DNA from: Pseudomonadota bacterium
GTDB taxonomy: Bacteria > Pseudomonadota > Gammaproteobacteria > Burkholderiales > Burkholderiaceae_C
Assembly (NCBI GenBank): GCA_023422975.1
Contig: JAFAGF010000055.1
Location: 1 to 10,917 of the forward strand
Direction of reading: 5' to 3'
Length of the DNA: 10,917 nt
Translations under genes and position numbers: made by a program
The notes under the pieces: model-generated
Database searches by the model: none
What the model saw: the letters and a program-made list of their open reading frames with translations, nothing else
What the model was told of the DNA's origin: nothing
In this document: positions 1 to 6,060 of the stretch, piece after piece
How positions within the stretch are numbered: position 1 is the first letter of the stretch
Layout of the letters: each line of letters opens with the position of its first letter

Positions 1-239
1 TTGATCACCATGGCGCGAATGCCTTGGCCTGCGGCCAGATGCTCGCGACTGACCTGCACCGGTGCGGCGCAATAACGGTTTTGCGTGAACACGCCCGCCA
101 CGCTGGCACCTTCATCGAGCAAAAACACGCTCAAGTCTTTGCGGTTGGCTTTGCGTACACCGGCTTCGGTCACGCCAATACGCACACCAGCCACGGGAAA
201 CAGCTCAGCGGCAACGGGAACAGGCAAATTCACAGGCAT
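1..239 (-). CDS. argJ: ArgJ, glutamate N-acetyltransferase / N-acetylglutamate synthase, 5' part (C-terminus outside window)
   Basis: ArgJ transfers the acetyl group of N-acetylornithine to glutamate in the cytoplasmic arginine pathway, and in bifunctional forms also makes N-acetylglutamate from acetyl-CoA. Only the first 79 codons are present; the gene runs off the left edge. The visible part reads [20 protein letters not shown], followed by the family-typical segment [13 protein letters not shown] near residues 53-65. The catalytic Thr (autoprocessing site) lies outside the window. The start at 239 is supported by an AGGAAG Shine-Dalgarno 7 nt upstream. The gene lies downstream of secA on the same strand, an order also known in other proteobacteria, but a hairpin terminator and a candidate promoter in the spacer suggest it can be transcribed alone. 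Mono- versus bifunctional activity cannot be judged from this fragment. Confidence 0.93.
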   Translation of the reverse strand, partial: MPVNLPVPVAAELFPVAGVRIGVTEAGVRKANRKDLSVFLLDEGASVAGVFTQNRYCAAPVQVSREHLAAGQGIRAMVI

Positions 240-274
240 TGCAGGACTTCCTACAGAGAAACAGTTAGACGGCC

Positions 275-302
275 ATTATGGGTAAAAAACCATGCCACAC
301 AA
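275..302 (-). promoter_or_regulatory. Candidate argJ promoter
   Basis: On the minus strand a CATAAT -10 box (275-280, 5/6 match to consensus) lies 16 bp from a weak TTGTGT -35 box (297-302, 3/6). The predicted start near 268 would give a leader of about 28 nt to argJ. It sits directly after the secA terminator stem, which suits an independent argJ transcript. The weak -35 keeps confidence low. Confidence 0.35.
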
Positions 303-305
303 CGC

Positions 306-329
306 AAAACACGGGCATGCGCCCGTGTT
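306..329 (-). terminator. Intrinsic terminator downstream of secA
   Basis: A 9-bp perfect stem (AACACGGGC, 308-316, with GCCCGTGTT, 321-329) closes a 4-nt loop. On the minus strand it is followed by a short T-run (TTTTG). It starts 33 bp past the secA stop codon, which fits termination of the secA transcript. The U-run is only about four residues, so termination may be partial and leave some readthrough into argJ. Confidence 0.65.
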
Positions 330-362
330 CTTTGGGGATGGCGGTGTTACCCGCCCAGCCGC

Positions 363-3086
363 TTAGCTCAACTTGCCGTGGCAGTTTTTGAACTTTTCAC
401 CACTGCCGCAAGGGCAGGGGTCGTTACGACCCACACGCGCACCGGGTGGCAACTCAAAGCTATCGCTCTTGTCACCATCGGCACTGGCGTACTGCATGCC
501 GCCCTGCACGTTTTCTGCATGCTCTTCAATGCTGTGCGCAGCCTGATCCAGCTGCTCAGGCTGCTGGATACGCACCGTCAGCAGCACGCGGGTGACTTCG
601 TTCTTCACCTGATCAATCAGCTGACGGAACAGCTCAAACGCCTCGCGCTTGTATTCCTGCTTGGGCTGCTTTTGGGCAAAGCCACGCAGGTGAATACCTT
701 GGCGCAGATAGTCCAGCGCGGCCAGGTGATCACGCCAATTGGTGTCAAAGCTTTGCAGCAGCACAGCACGCTGGAAGTTCATGAATTGCTCGGAACCCAC
801 CAAATCCAGCTTGCTCTGGTACAGATCATTGGCGGCCTTCACGCAGGCTTCGAGAATCTCTTCGTCGGTGATGCTGTCGGAGGCCTTGACCATGCCTTGC
901 AAGTCCACATGCACCTGCCAATCAGCCAGCGCTTTTTCCAGTGCAGGCAAATCCCACTGCTCTTCCATCGACTCAGCGGGCACATACTGGCGCACCAAGT
1001 CGGCCACGCAGTCTTCGCGCATCACCGTGATCATTTCACTCAGATCGGTGGTGTCCAGAATGTCGTTGCGCTGCTGGTAGATCACCTTGCGCTGGTCGTT
1101 CGACACATCGTCGTACTCCAGCAACTGCTTGCGCATGTCAAAGTTGCGCGCCTCCACCTTGCGCTGGGCCGATTCGATGGAGCGGGTGACGATACCGGCT
1201 TCAATCGCTTCGCCCTCGGGCATCTTCAGGCGATCCATGATGGCGCGTACGCGATCTCCCGCAAAGATGCGCATCAACTGGTCATCCAGGCTCAGATAAA
1301 AGCGCGAAGAACCGGGGTCACCTTGGCGGCCCGAGCGACCACGCAGCTGGTTATCAATACGGCGCGACTCATGGCGCTCAGTCGCAATAATGCGCAGGCC
1401 ACCCAACGCCTTGACCTCTTCATGGTCCTTTTGCCACTGCGCACGCAACGCGGCAATTTGCGCCTGCTTGGCCGCTTCATCCAGCTCAGGGTTGGCATAG
1501 ATGGCCGCCTCTTGCTTGCTGATATTGCCGCCCAGCACAATGTCGGTACCACGGCCCGCCATATTCGTGGCGATGGTGATCATGCCCTTGCGACCGGCTT
1601 GGGCGATGATGTCCGCTTCCTTGGCGTGCTGCTTGGCATTCAGCACCTGGTGCGGCAGGCCGGCCTTGACCAGCAACTGGTCAATGATTTCCGAGTTTTC
1701 AATCGATGTGGTGCCCACCAACACGGGTTGACCACGCTCGTAGCACTCGCGAATATCTTCGATGGCCGCGTTGTACTTCTCGGGCGTGGTCTTGTAGACA
1801 CGGTCGAGCTGGTCTTCCCGCTTGCTGGGTTTGTTGGGAGGAATCACCACCGTTTCCAGACCATAAATGCTCTGAAATTCATAGGCTTCCGTATCCGCCG
1901 TCCCCGTCATGCCTGACAGCTTGTTGTAGAGGCGGAAATAGTTCTGGAAGGTGATCGAGGCCATGGTCTGGTTCTCGGCCTGGATGGCCACACCTTCCTT
2001 GGCTTCCACGGCCTGGTGCAGGCCATCGCTCCAGCGGCGACCCGACATCAAACGGCCAGTGAACTCATCCACAATCACCACTTCACCGTTTTGCACCACA
2101 TAGTGCTGATCACGGTGGTAAATGTGGTAAGCACGCAGCGCTGCGTACAGGTGGTGTACCAAGGCAATGTTCGAGGGGTCGTACAACGACGCACCTTCAG
2201 GCAGCAAGCCCGCAGCTGCCAAAATGCTTTCTGCCTTCTCGTGCCCATCTTCGGTCAAGAAGACTTGGTGGCTCTTTTCATCCACGGTGAAGTCACCGGG
2301 CTTGGTCACGCCCTCGCCAGTACGTGGGTCGGCCTCACCCTCCTGACGCACCAACTGCGGCGCCAGCTTGTTGATGGTTTGGTACATCGCCGTGTTGTCA
2401 TCAGCCTGTCCCGAGATGATCAACGGCGTGCGCGCTTCGTCAATCAGGATCGAATCCACCTCGTCCACAATCGCGTAGTTCAACGCACGCTGCACGCGGT
2501 CTGCCTTGTCGTAGACCATGTTGTCGCGCAGGTAGTCAAAACCGTACTCGTTGTTCGTACCGTAGGTAATATCCGCCAGATAGGCCAACTGCTTTTCTTC
2601 GCGCGGTGCATTCGGCAGGTTCACTCCCACCGACAGACCCAAGAAGTTGTAGAGTGGGCGCATGGTTTCCGCATCGCGGCTGGCCAAGTAGTCGTTCACC
2701 GTTACCACGTGCACACCGTCTGCCGACAGCGCATTCAGGTACACAGGCAGCGTGGAAGTCAGGGTCTTGCCTTCACCCGTGCGCATTTCGGCAATTTTTC
2801 CCTGGTGCAGGGCCATGCCTCCCATCAACTGCACGTCAAAGTGGCGCATCTTCATGACGCGCTTGGAAGCTTCACGCACTACAGCGAATGCCTCTTCCAG
2901 CAAGTCATCCAGCGAAGCACCTTGTGCCAAGCGATCTTTGAACTCTTGGGTTTTCGCTTTTAAGGCTTGGTCATCGAGCTTTTCGAGCTCCGGCTCCATC
3001 GCATTGATGCGGGCCACCGACTTGCGGTACTGTTTGAGAAGCCGGTCGTTGCGGCTGCCGAAAAGTTTGGTGAGAAAGTTGACCAT
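363..3086 (-). CDS. secA: SecA, preprotein translocase ATPase
   Basis: SecA is the motor that drives unfolded preproteins through the SecYEG channel at the cytoplasmic membrane. The 907-residue product matches the usual proteobacterial length (about 900). Visible landmarks in order: Walker A MRTGEGKT at 101-108, Walker B DEVD at 208-211 within [13 protein letters not shown], a preprotein-binding/linker region, [27 protein letters not shown], the second nucleotide-binding motif [15 protein letters not shown], and a C-terminal zinc-finger tail with Cys891, Cys893, Cys902 and His903, the SecB- and phospholipid-binding site. The ATG at 3086 gives the expected amphipathic N-terminus ([14 protein letters not shown]); the Shine-Dalgarno is weak (GAGCGG-like). 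No SecM-type leader ORF is visible upstream. The gene is complete, with no broken motif, and is divergent from the DUF721 gene. The long plus-strand reading frames across it are shadows. Confidence 0.99.
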   Translation of the reverse strand: MVNFLTKLFGSRNDRLLKQYRKSVARINAMEPELEKLDDQALKAKTQEFKDRLAQGASLDDLLEEAFAVVREASKRVMKMRHFDVQLMGGMALHQGKIAEMRTGEGKTLTSTLPVYLNALSADGVHVVTVNDYLASRDAETMRPLYNFLGLSVGVNLPNAPREEKQLAYLADITYGTNNEYGFDYLRDNMVYDKADRVQRALNYAIVDEVDSILIDEARTPLIISGQADDNTAMYQTINKLAPQLVRQEGEADPRTGEGVTKPGDFTVDEKSHQVFLTEDGHEKAESILAAAGLLPEGASLYDPSNIALVHHLYAALRAYHIYHRDQHYVVQNGEVVIVDEFTGRLMSGRRWSDGLHQAVEAKEGVAIQAENQTMASITFQNYFRLYNKLSGMTGTADTEAYEFQSIYGLETVVIPPNKPSKREDQLDRVYKTTPEKYNAAIEDIRECYERGQPVLVGTTSIENSEIIDQLLVKAGLPHQVLNAKQHAKEADIIAQAGRKGMITIATNMAGRGTDIVLGGNISKQEAAIYANPELDEAAKQAQIAALRAQWQKDHEEVKALGGLRIIATERHESRRIDNQLRGRSGRQGDPGSSRFYLSLDDQLMRIFAGDRVRAIMDRLKMPEGEAIEAGIVTRSIESAQRKVEARNFDMRKQLLEYDDVSNDQRKVIYQQRNDILDTTDLSEMITVMREDCVADLVRQYVPAESMEEQWDLPALEKALADWQVHVDLQGMVKASDSITDEEILEACVKAANDLYQSKLDLVGSEQFMNFQRAVLLQSFDTNWRDHLAALDYLRQGIHLRGFAQKQPKQEYKREAFELFRQLIDQVKNEVTRVLLTVRIQQPEQLDQAAHSIEEHAENVQGGMQYASADGDKSDSFELPPGARVGRNDPCPCGSGEKFKNCHGKLS

Positions 3087-3315
3087 GCGAACGGAAGCCG
3101 CTCACCAGCGCCCCAAAGGCACCAGCAGCGGCCAAATCCCTAGTGTAGAGTTGCCATGCAGATGGGCTCACTCAGCGCAAAAACAAGAGTCTTTGTACTG
3201 AAAGCCAAAAATTGATTCTAACTGCCGCTCGTGCTTTGCCATCAAGAGCATCCTCTTGCCTGCACACAAGCAACAAGCCCACTGATAATGCGCAAACACC
3301 CAAAGCCCTAACGTT
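3087..3315. other. Divergent intergenic spacer between secA and the DUF721/DciA gene
   Basis: This 229-bp spacer must hold the promoters of two divergent genes. A plus-strand candidate is listed separately. For secA I see only poor minus-strand hexamers, for example TACACT near the left end without a matching -35, so I do not call a promoter. I see no tRNA, small ORF with a good ribosome-binding site, or repeat here. Confidence 0.6.
3261..3289 (+). promoter_or_regulatory. Candidate promoter of the DUF721/DciA gene
   Basis: A GATAAT -10 box (3284-3289, 5/6) lies 17 bp from TGCACA (3261-3266, 4/6 to TTGACA). The predicted start near 3296 gives a leader of about 20 nt before the ATG at 3316. 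The spacing is ideal, but this is consensus matching only. Confidence 0.4.
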
Positions 3316-3642
3316 ATGCATTCGCGCCGTCATATTGCCGTCTCTTTAGAGCAAGCCGCACAGTCCTCGCCCACGCTTTCGCAGCTTGTGAGCCAAGCGC
3401 GTGAAGCCAATGCACGCATGAAAGCGATTGAGCCACTCCTGCCGCCCGGCCTGCGCAACAGCATCCAACCCGGCCCCATTCAAGGCAATACATGGAGCCT
3501 GATCCTCAAGAACAATGCTGCTGCCAGCAAAGTGCGCTATTTGCTCCCCAGCTTGGAAGCACACCTGCGCACCAAAGGCTGGGATGTTGCACAGATTCAA
3601 CTGAAAGTCTTGAGCAACTCACCCTGGCACAGCCCTCTGTAA
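3316..3642 (+). CDS. dciA: DUF721 / DciA-family protein, candidate replicative helicase loader
   Basis: The 108-residue product has the pattern of the DUF721 domain: an N-terminal helix region (SPTLSQLVSQAREANARMKA), then LLPPGLRNSIQPGPIQGNTW, then a core with LILKNNAAASKVRYLLPSL and a final strand-like AQIQLKVLS. DciA proteins of this family are the ancestral bacterial loaders of the DnaB helicase, acting in the cytoplasm at replication initiation, with a KH-like domain. The protein is short compared with characterised DciA (roughly 150 residues) and lacks an obvious C-terminal extension. It is divergent from secA; from memory dciA also lies close to secA in Pseudomonas aeruginosa, which supports the call. 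There is no strong Shine-Dalgarno before the ATG, and no other start restores more of the domain. The gene ends before a bidirectional terminator. Family membership is fairly secure; helicase loading is inferred from the family. Confidence 0.75.
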   Translation: MHSRRHIAVSLEQAAQSSPTLSQLVSQAREANARMKAIEPLLPPGLRNSIQPGPIQGNTWSLILKNNAAASKVRYLLPSLEAHLRTKGWDVAQIQLKVLSNSPWHSPL

Positions 3643-3672
3643 GCCAACGCGAAAAGCACAACAGCGACAGGC

Positions 3673-3703
3673 AAAAAAAAAAGACCCTTCAGGGTCTTTT
3701 TTT
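3673..3703. terminator. Bidirectional intrinsic terminator (DUF721 gene and tRNA-Thr pair)
   Basis: The stem GACCC (3683-3687) / GGGTC (3692-3696) around a TTCA loop is flanked by ten A residues on the left and seven T residues on the right, so it gives an A/T-extended stem and a U-tract on either strand. It lies 31 bp after the DUF721 stop codon and 11 nt beyond the 3' end of the distal tRNA-Thr, so it can end both convergent transcripts. Confidence 0.85.
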
Positions 3704-3707
3704 AATT

Positions 3708-3783
3708 TGGTGCCGGTTGTCGGATTCGAACTGACGACCTACCGCTTACAAGGCGGGTGCTCTACCAACTGAGCTAAACCGGC
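3708..3783 (-). tRNA. tRNA-Thr (anticodon UGU), copy 1, promoter-distal
   Basis: A 76-nt cloverleaf with encoded CCA. The 7-bp acceptor stem GCCGGTT/AACCGGC is perfectly paired, the D arm is GCTC/GAGC, the anticodon loop is CTTGTAA (anticodon TGT, Thr ACA codons) and the T loop is TTCGAAT. G1-C72, C2-G71, G35 and U36 fit known threonyl-tRNA synthetase identity elements. Two stem positions do not pair: C27 with U43, and A52 with C62. It is identical over all 76 nt to the second copy 67 bp upstream. Transcription is probably shared and ends at the terminator 11 nt downstream. Confidence 0.95.
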
Positions 3784-3833
3784 TATCCACCGCACAAATC
3801 TCTCAATTTGCCACAGGGATAAGGTACTCCACC

Positions 3834-3856
3834 AAAAAAGCACCTCTGTTTGGTGC
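3834..3856 (-). terminator. Terminator-like hairpin overlapping the 3' end of tRNA-Thr copy 2
   Basis: On the minus strand GCACC (nucleotides 71-75 of the tRNA, 3852-3856) can pair with GGTGC (3840-3844) across a 7-nt loop, followed directly by six T residues (3834-3839). It resembles a weak intrinsic terminator, but it would compete with the tRNA acceptor stem. It may instead be a processing determinant or chance. Confidence 0.35.
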
Positions 3857-3926
3857 CGGTTGTCGGATTCGAACTGACGACCTACCGCTTACAAGGCGGG
3901 TGCTCTACCAACTGAGCTAAACCGGC
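3851..3926 (-). tRNA. tRNA-Thr (anticodon UGU), copy 2, promoter-proximal
   Basis: Same 76-nt sequence as copy 1, including the encoded CCA, the TGT anticodon and the unpaired C27/U43 and A52/C62 positions. It lies 48 bp downstream of the sspB stop codon on the same strand, so it could be transcribed from its own candidate promoter or by readthrough from sspAB. The sequences flanking the two copies are not similar, so the duplication either covers only the tRNA or its flanks have since diverged. Confidence 0.95.
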
Positions 3927-3936
3927 GAAGACCGCG

Positions 3937-3942
3937 ATTCTA
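3937..3942 (-). promoter_or_regulatory. Candidate -10 box for the tRNA-Thr pair
   Basis: TAGAAT (5/6 to TATAAT on the minus strand) ends 10 nt before the first tRNA nucleotide and is followed by a GC-rich discriminator (CGCGG), typical of growth-rate-controlled stable-RNA promoters. I find no good -35 at 16-18 bp (only CTTTTA-like sequence), so the call is tentative. Confidence 0.35.
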
Positions 3943-3974
3943 ATACAAGTTTCGAGACCTAAAAGGATTTCTGC

Positions 3975-4514
3975 TTATTTGACGCGTTTTAGTGCAGGAC
4001 GACCTGCACCCCCAGCCGGTGGGCGTGGAGCATCACCATCTTCACCAGCCTGCTTAGATGTGGTGCTCACCAACTGCATCAACTGTGCGGCAGAAGGTGC
4101 CTCATCCTCATCCACACGAACAGAGGTAGCTGGCACTACATCCTCACCCACCTCCAATGCTGCTGCATCATCCGCGAGCTCAGACAACAAATCATCCGCC
4201 ACAGGGAAAGACATACCCTGCCCCGATTCACGCGCATAAATCGCTTGCACACGCTCCACAGGCACCATGATTTCACGTGGTTTTCCACCGAAACGGGCTT
4301 TGAATTCAATGTATTCATTGCCCAGCTGCAGATTCCCCGTCGCGTCATAGCTGACATTCAGCACAATCTCACCGTCTTGCACAAACTCGCGAGGAACCTG
4401 CACCGAACGATCCACCCGCACGGCCAGGTACGGCGTCAAACCATTGTCCGTGCACCACTCATGGATGGCACGGATCAGGTAGGGCCGTGTGGGGGTGGTG
4501 ATGGGCTCGTTCAT
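3975..4514 (-). CDS. sspB: SspB, ClpXP protease specificity-enhancing factor
   Basis: SspB delivers ssrA-tagged proteins to ClpXP in the cytoplasm. The 179-residue product has the folded substrate-binding domain (TPTRPYLIRAIHEWCTDNG at the N-terminus, QDGEIVLNVSYDATGNLQLG, FKARFGGKPREIMVPVERVQ, AIYARESGQGM), then an acidic low-complexity linker, then a basic tail ending GRPALKRVK. This tail matches the ClpX-binding tail of E. coli SspB. I chose the ATG at 4514 over an in-frame TTG at 4520: a GGA Shine-Dalgarno lies 8 nt before the ATG but would be only about 2 nt before the TTG, and the family N-terminus aligns with the ATG. It follows sspA by 50 bp on the same strand and probably forms an operon with it. 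No motif is missing. Confidence 0.95.
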   Translation of the reverse strand: MNEPITTPTRPYLIRAIHEWCTDNGLTPYLAVRVDRSVQVPREFVQDGEIVLNVSYDATGNLQLGNEYIEFKARFGGKPREIMVPVERVQAIYARESGQGMSFPVADDLLSELADDAAALEVGEDVVPATSVRVDEDEAPSAAQLMQLVSTTSKQAGEDGDAPRPPAGGAGRPALKRVK

Positions 4515-4564
4515 GTACAAATTCCAGCTAGCAGCAAAAACGCAAAGATCGCAGGGTGCGCAAA

Positions 4565-5176
4565 TTACTTGCGCATCACCTTTTCGGAAGGTGTCAGCGC
4601 TTCAATGTAGGCAGGGCGCGAGAAGATGCGCTCTGCGTACTTCAGCAAAGGCGCAGCATTCTTACTCAACTCAATACCATAGTAGTCCAAGCGCCACAGC
4701 AGAGGAGCAATGGCCACGTCCAGCATGGAGAAACCCTCACCCAACATGTACTTGTTCTTCAAGAACACGGGGGCCAACTGTGTCAGGCGGTCACGGATGT
4801 GCTGACGAGCCTTTTCCACTTCTTTCTCGTTGCCCTTGACGTTGCGCTGCTCCAGCGTGTTCACGTGCACGAACAACTCTTTTTCGAAGTTCAGCAAGAA
4901 CAGGCGTACACGCGCACGATCCACGGGATCACCAGGCATCAGTTGAGGATGAGGGAAGCGCTCATCGATGTACTCATTGATGATGTTCGACTCGTACAGG
5001 ATCAGATCGCGCTCGACCAAAATGGGGACTTGGCCATAAGGATTCATCGCCGCGATTTCTTCGGGCTTGTTGTACAAGTCCACATCACGGATTTCGAAGT
5101 CCATTCCCTTTTCAAACAGCACAAAGCGGCAGCGGTGGGAATATGGGCAAGTCGTTCCCGAGTAAAGCACCATCAT
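4565..5176 (-). CDS. sspA: SspA, stringent starvation protein A (GST-fold RNA polymerase-associated protein)
   Basis: SspA binds sigma70-RNA polymerase and alters promoter escape, supporting stationary-phase and acid-stress survival. The 203-residue product has an N-terminal thioredoxin-like half (YSGTTCPYSHRCRFVLFEKG), the NPYGQVPILV cis-proline region, YESNIINEYIDERFPHPQLMP with the Pro75-His76-Pro77 pocket known to be needed in E. coli SspA, and an all-helical GST C-terminal half (MLDVAIAPLLWRLDYYGIEL). The start at 5176 is favoured over the adjacent ATG at 5173 because AGGAG lies 7 nt upstream. Unlike E. coli SspA as I recall it, residues 10-13 read CPYS, a possible redox or glutathione-binding Cys. 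It precedes sspB on the same strand and lies directly after a terminator that follows petC. Confidence 0.96.
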   Translation of the reverse strand: MMVLYSGTTCPYSHRCRFVLFEKGMDFEIRDVDLYNKPEEIAAMNPYGQVPILVERDLILYESNIINEYIDERFPHPQLMPGDPVDRARVRLFLLNFEKELFVHVNTLEQRNVKGNEKEVEKARQHIRDRLTQLAPVFLKNKYMLGEGFSMLDVAIAPLLWRLDYYGIELSKNAAPLLKYAERIFSRPAYIEALTPSEKVMRK

Positions 5177-5189
5177 GGCGGAAGCTCCT

Positions 5190-5229
5190 AAAAATCAAAA
5201 AGAGTGGGACGCCTCAAAAGCGCCCACTC
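5190..5229 (-). terminator. Strong intrinsic terminator between petC and sspA
   Basis: On the minus strand GAGTGGG pairs with CCCACTC (5223-5229 and 5202-5208), extended by CGC/GCG beyond a single bulged base (5209), with a 7-nt loop (5213-5219). It is followed by TTTTTGATTTTT (5190-5201). This closes the petABC transcript. The T-tract ends where the AGGAG of sspA (5185-5189) begins. Confidence 0.85.
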
Positions 5230-5243
5230 CGCTGTAACTGAAG

Positions 5244-5267
5244 CGTTTCACACCGAAGTGTGAAGCG
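5244..5267 (-). other. cUUCGg-capped hairpin downstream of petC
   Basis: TTCACAC (5247-5253) and GTGTGAA (5258-5264) form a perfect inverted repeat, extendable by a G-U and two G-C pairs to 10 bp. On the minus-strand RNA the loop is UUCG closed by C-G, one of the most stable tetraloops known. It lies 16 nt after the petC stop codon and has no U-tract, so it is better read as an mRNA 3'-stabilising or pausing structure (or a dyad operator) than as a terminator. Confidence 0.6.
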
Positions 5268-5283
5268 GCAGCAGTCTATCTAT

Positions 5284-6042
5284 TTATTTGACGTCTTTCC
5301 AGAATGCGGCATTCAATCTCCAGGCAATCAAGATGAAGATGCCCAAGAAAATCAACACGCCCACCCCGACGCGAATACGGGTATTTTGGGCCGGTTCACC
5401 CATCCATTGCAGGAAGTTGACCAAATCACCAACTGCCTGATCGTACTCTTGTGCGCTCATTGTGCCCTGAGAGATGGTTTCCCAGCCCTTAAACACCTGG
5501 GTGTTTTGCCCATGCACTTCAACAGTTTCAAGGATGGCGCGACGCTCACCTTGCAATTGCCACAGTGCGTGAGGCATGCCCACCGACGGGAAAACCAAGT
5601 TATTCCAGCCCGTCGCCTTGGTCTCATCGCGATAGAAAGTACGCAAGAAAGTGTAGAGGTAATCAGCACCAGAGCCACCCATGCCCGCGCGCGAGCGCGC
5701 AATCACGGTCAAATCCGGAGGGTTGGTACCAAACCAGTTCTTAGCTTGCTTGGGATCAATGGCAGAAATCATGGTTTCACCCACCTTATCGGTGGTGAAG
5801 AGCAGATTGTCCTTGATCTCTTGGTCGCTTAAACCGATATCGTTCAATCGGTTAAAGCGCATGAAAGCAGCCGAATGGCAGCCCAAGCAGTAGTTCACAA
5901 ACAACTTGGCGCCGTTCTGCAGCGAGGCTTGGTTGGTAGTGTCTACCGGTGCCTTATCCAAGGCCACCAAACCGCCACCAGCAGCATGGGCACCGCCCAC
6001 AATACCAAGCGCCGCAACCAGCGTGAGGATCAGTTTTTTCAT
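5284..6042 (-). CDS. petC: PetC, cytochrome c1 of the bc1 complex
   Basis: Cytochrome c1 accepts electrons from the Rieske cluster and passes them to soluble cytochrome c on the periplasmic side. The 252-residue precursor begins with a Sec signal peptide (MKKLILTLVAALGIVGGAHA, cleavage near residues 20-21), carries one c-type haem site CLGCH at 52-56 and the axial-methionine region SVGMPHAL (Met156), and has conserved NPPDLTVIARSRAG at 107-120. A C-terminal membrane anchor spans about residues 225-245 (VGVGVLIFLGIFILIAWRLN), with the basic end WKDVK in the cytoplasm. The start at 6042 is supported by AGGAG 9 nt upstream. It is the last gene of petABC, 18 bp after petB, and is followed by two hairpins before sspA. 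Confidence 0.97.
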   Translation of the reverse strand: MKKLILTLVAALGIVGGAHAAGGGLVALDKAPVDTTNQASLQNGAKLFVNYCLGCHSAAFMRFNRLNDIGLSDQEIKDNLLFTTDKVGETMISAIDPKQAKNWFGTNPPDLTVIARSRAGMGGSGADYLYTFLRTFYRDETKATGWNNLVFPSVGMPHALWQLQGERRAILETVEVHGQNTQVFKGWETISQGTMSAQEYDQAVGDLVNFLQWMGEPAQNTRIRVGVGVLIFLGIFILIAWRLNAAFWKDVK

Positions 6043-6060
6043 TGTTCTTTGCTCCTAGGC

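Noticed and set aside
24..1916. A 630-codon open frame on the plus strand, antisense to argJ and secA
   Set aside because: It is a shadow of secA: the composition is odd (rich in His, Gln, Leu and Arg), no family is recognisable, and it crosses the argJ-secA spacer, its terminator and the start of argJ.
2016..2963. A 315-codon plus-strand frame antisense to the secA N-terminal half
   Set aside because: Same artefact of codon bias on the opposite strand; no domain, and no credible ribosome-binding site. SecA on the minus strand explains every conserved motif here.
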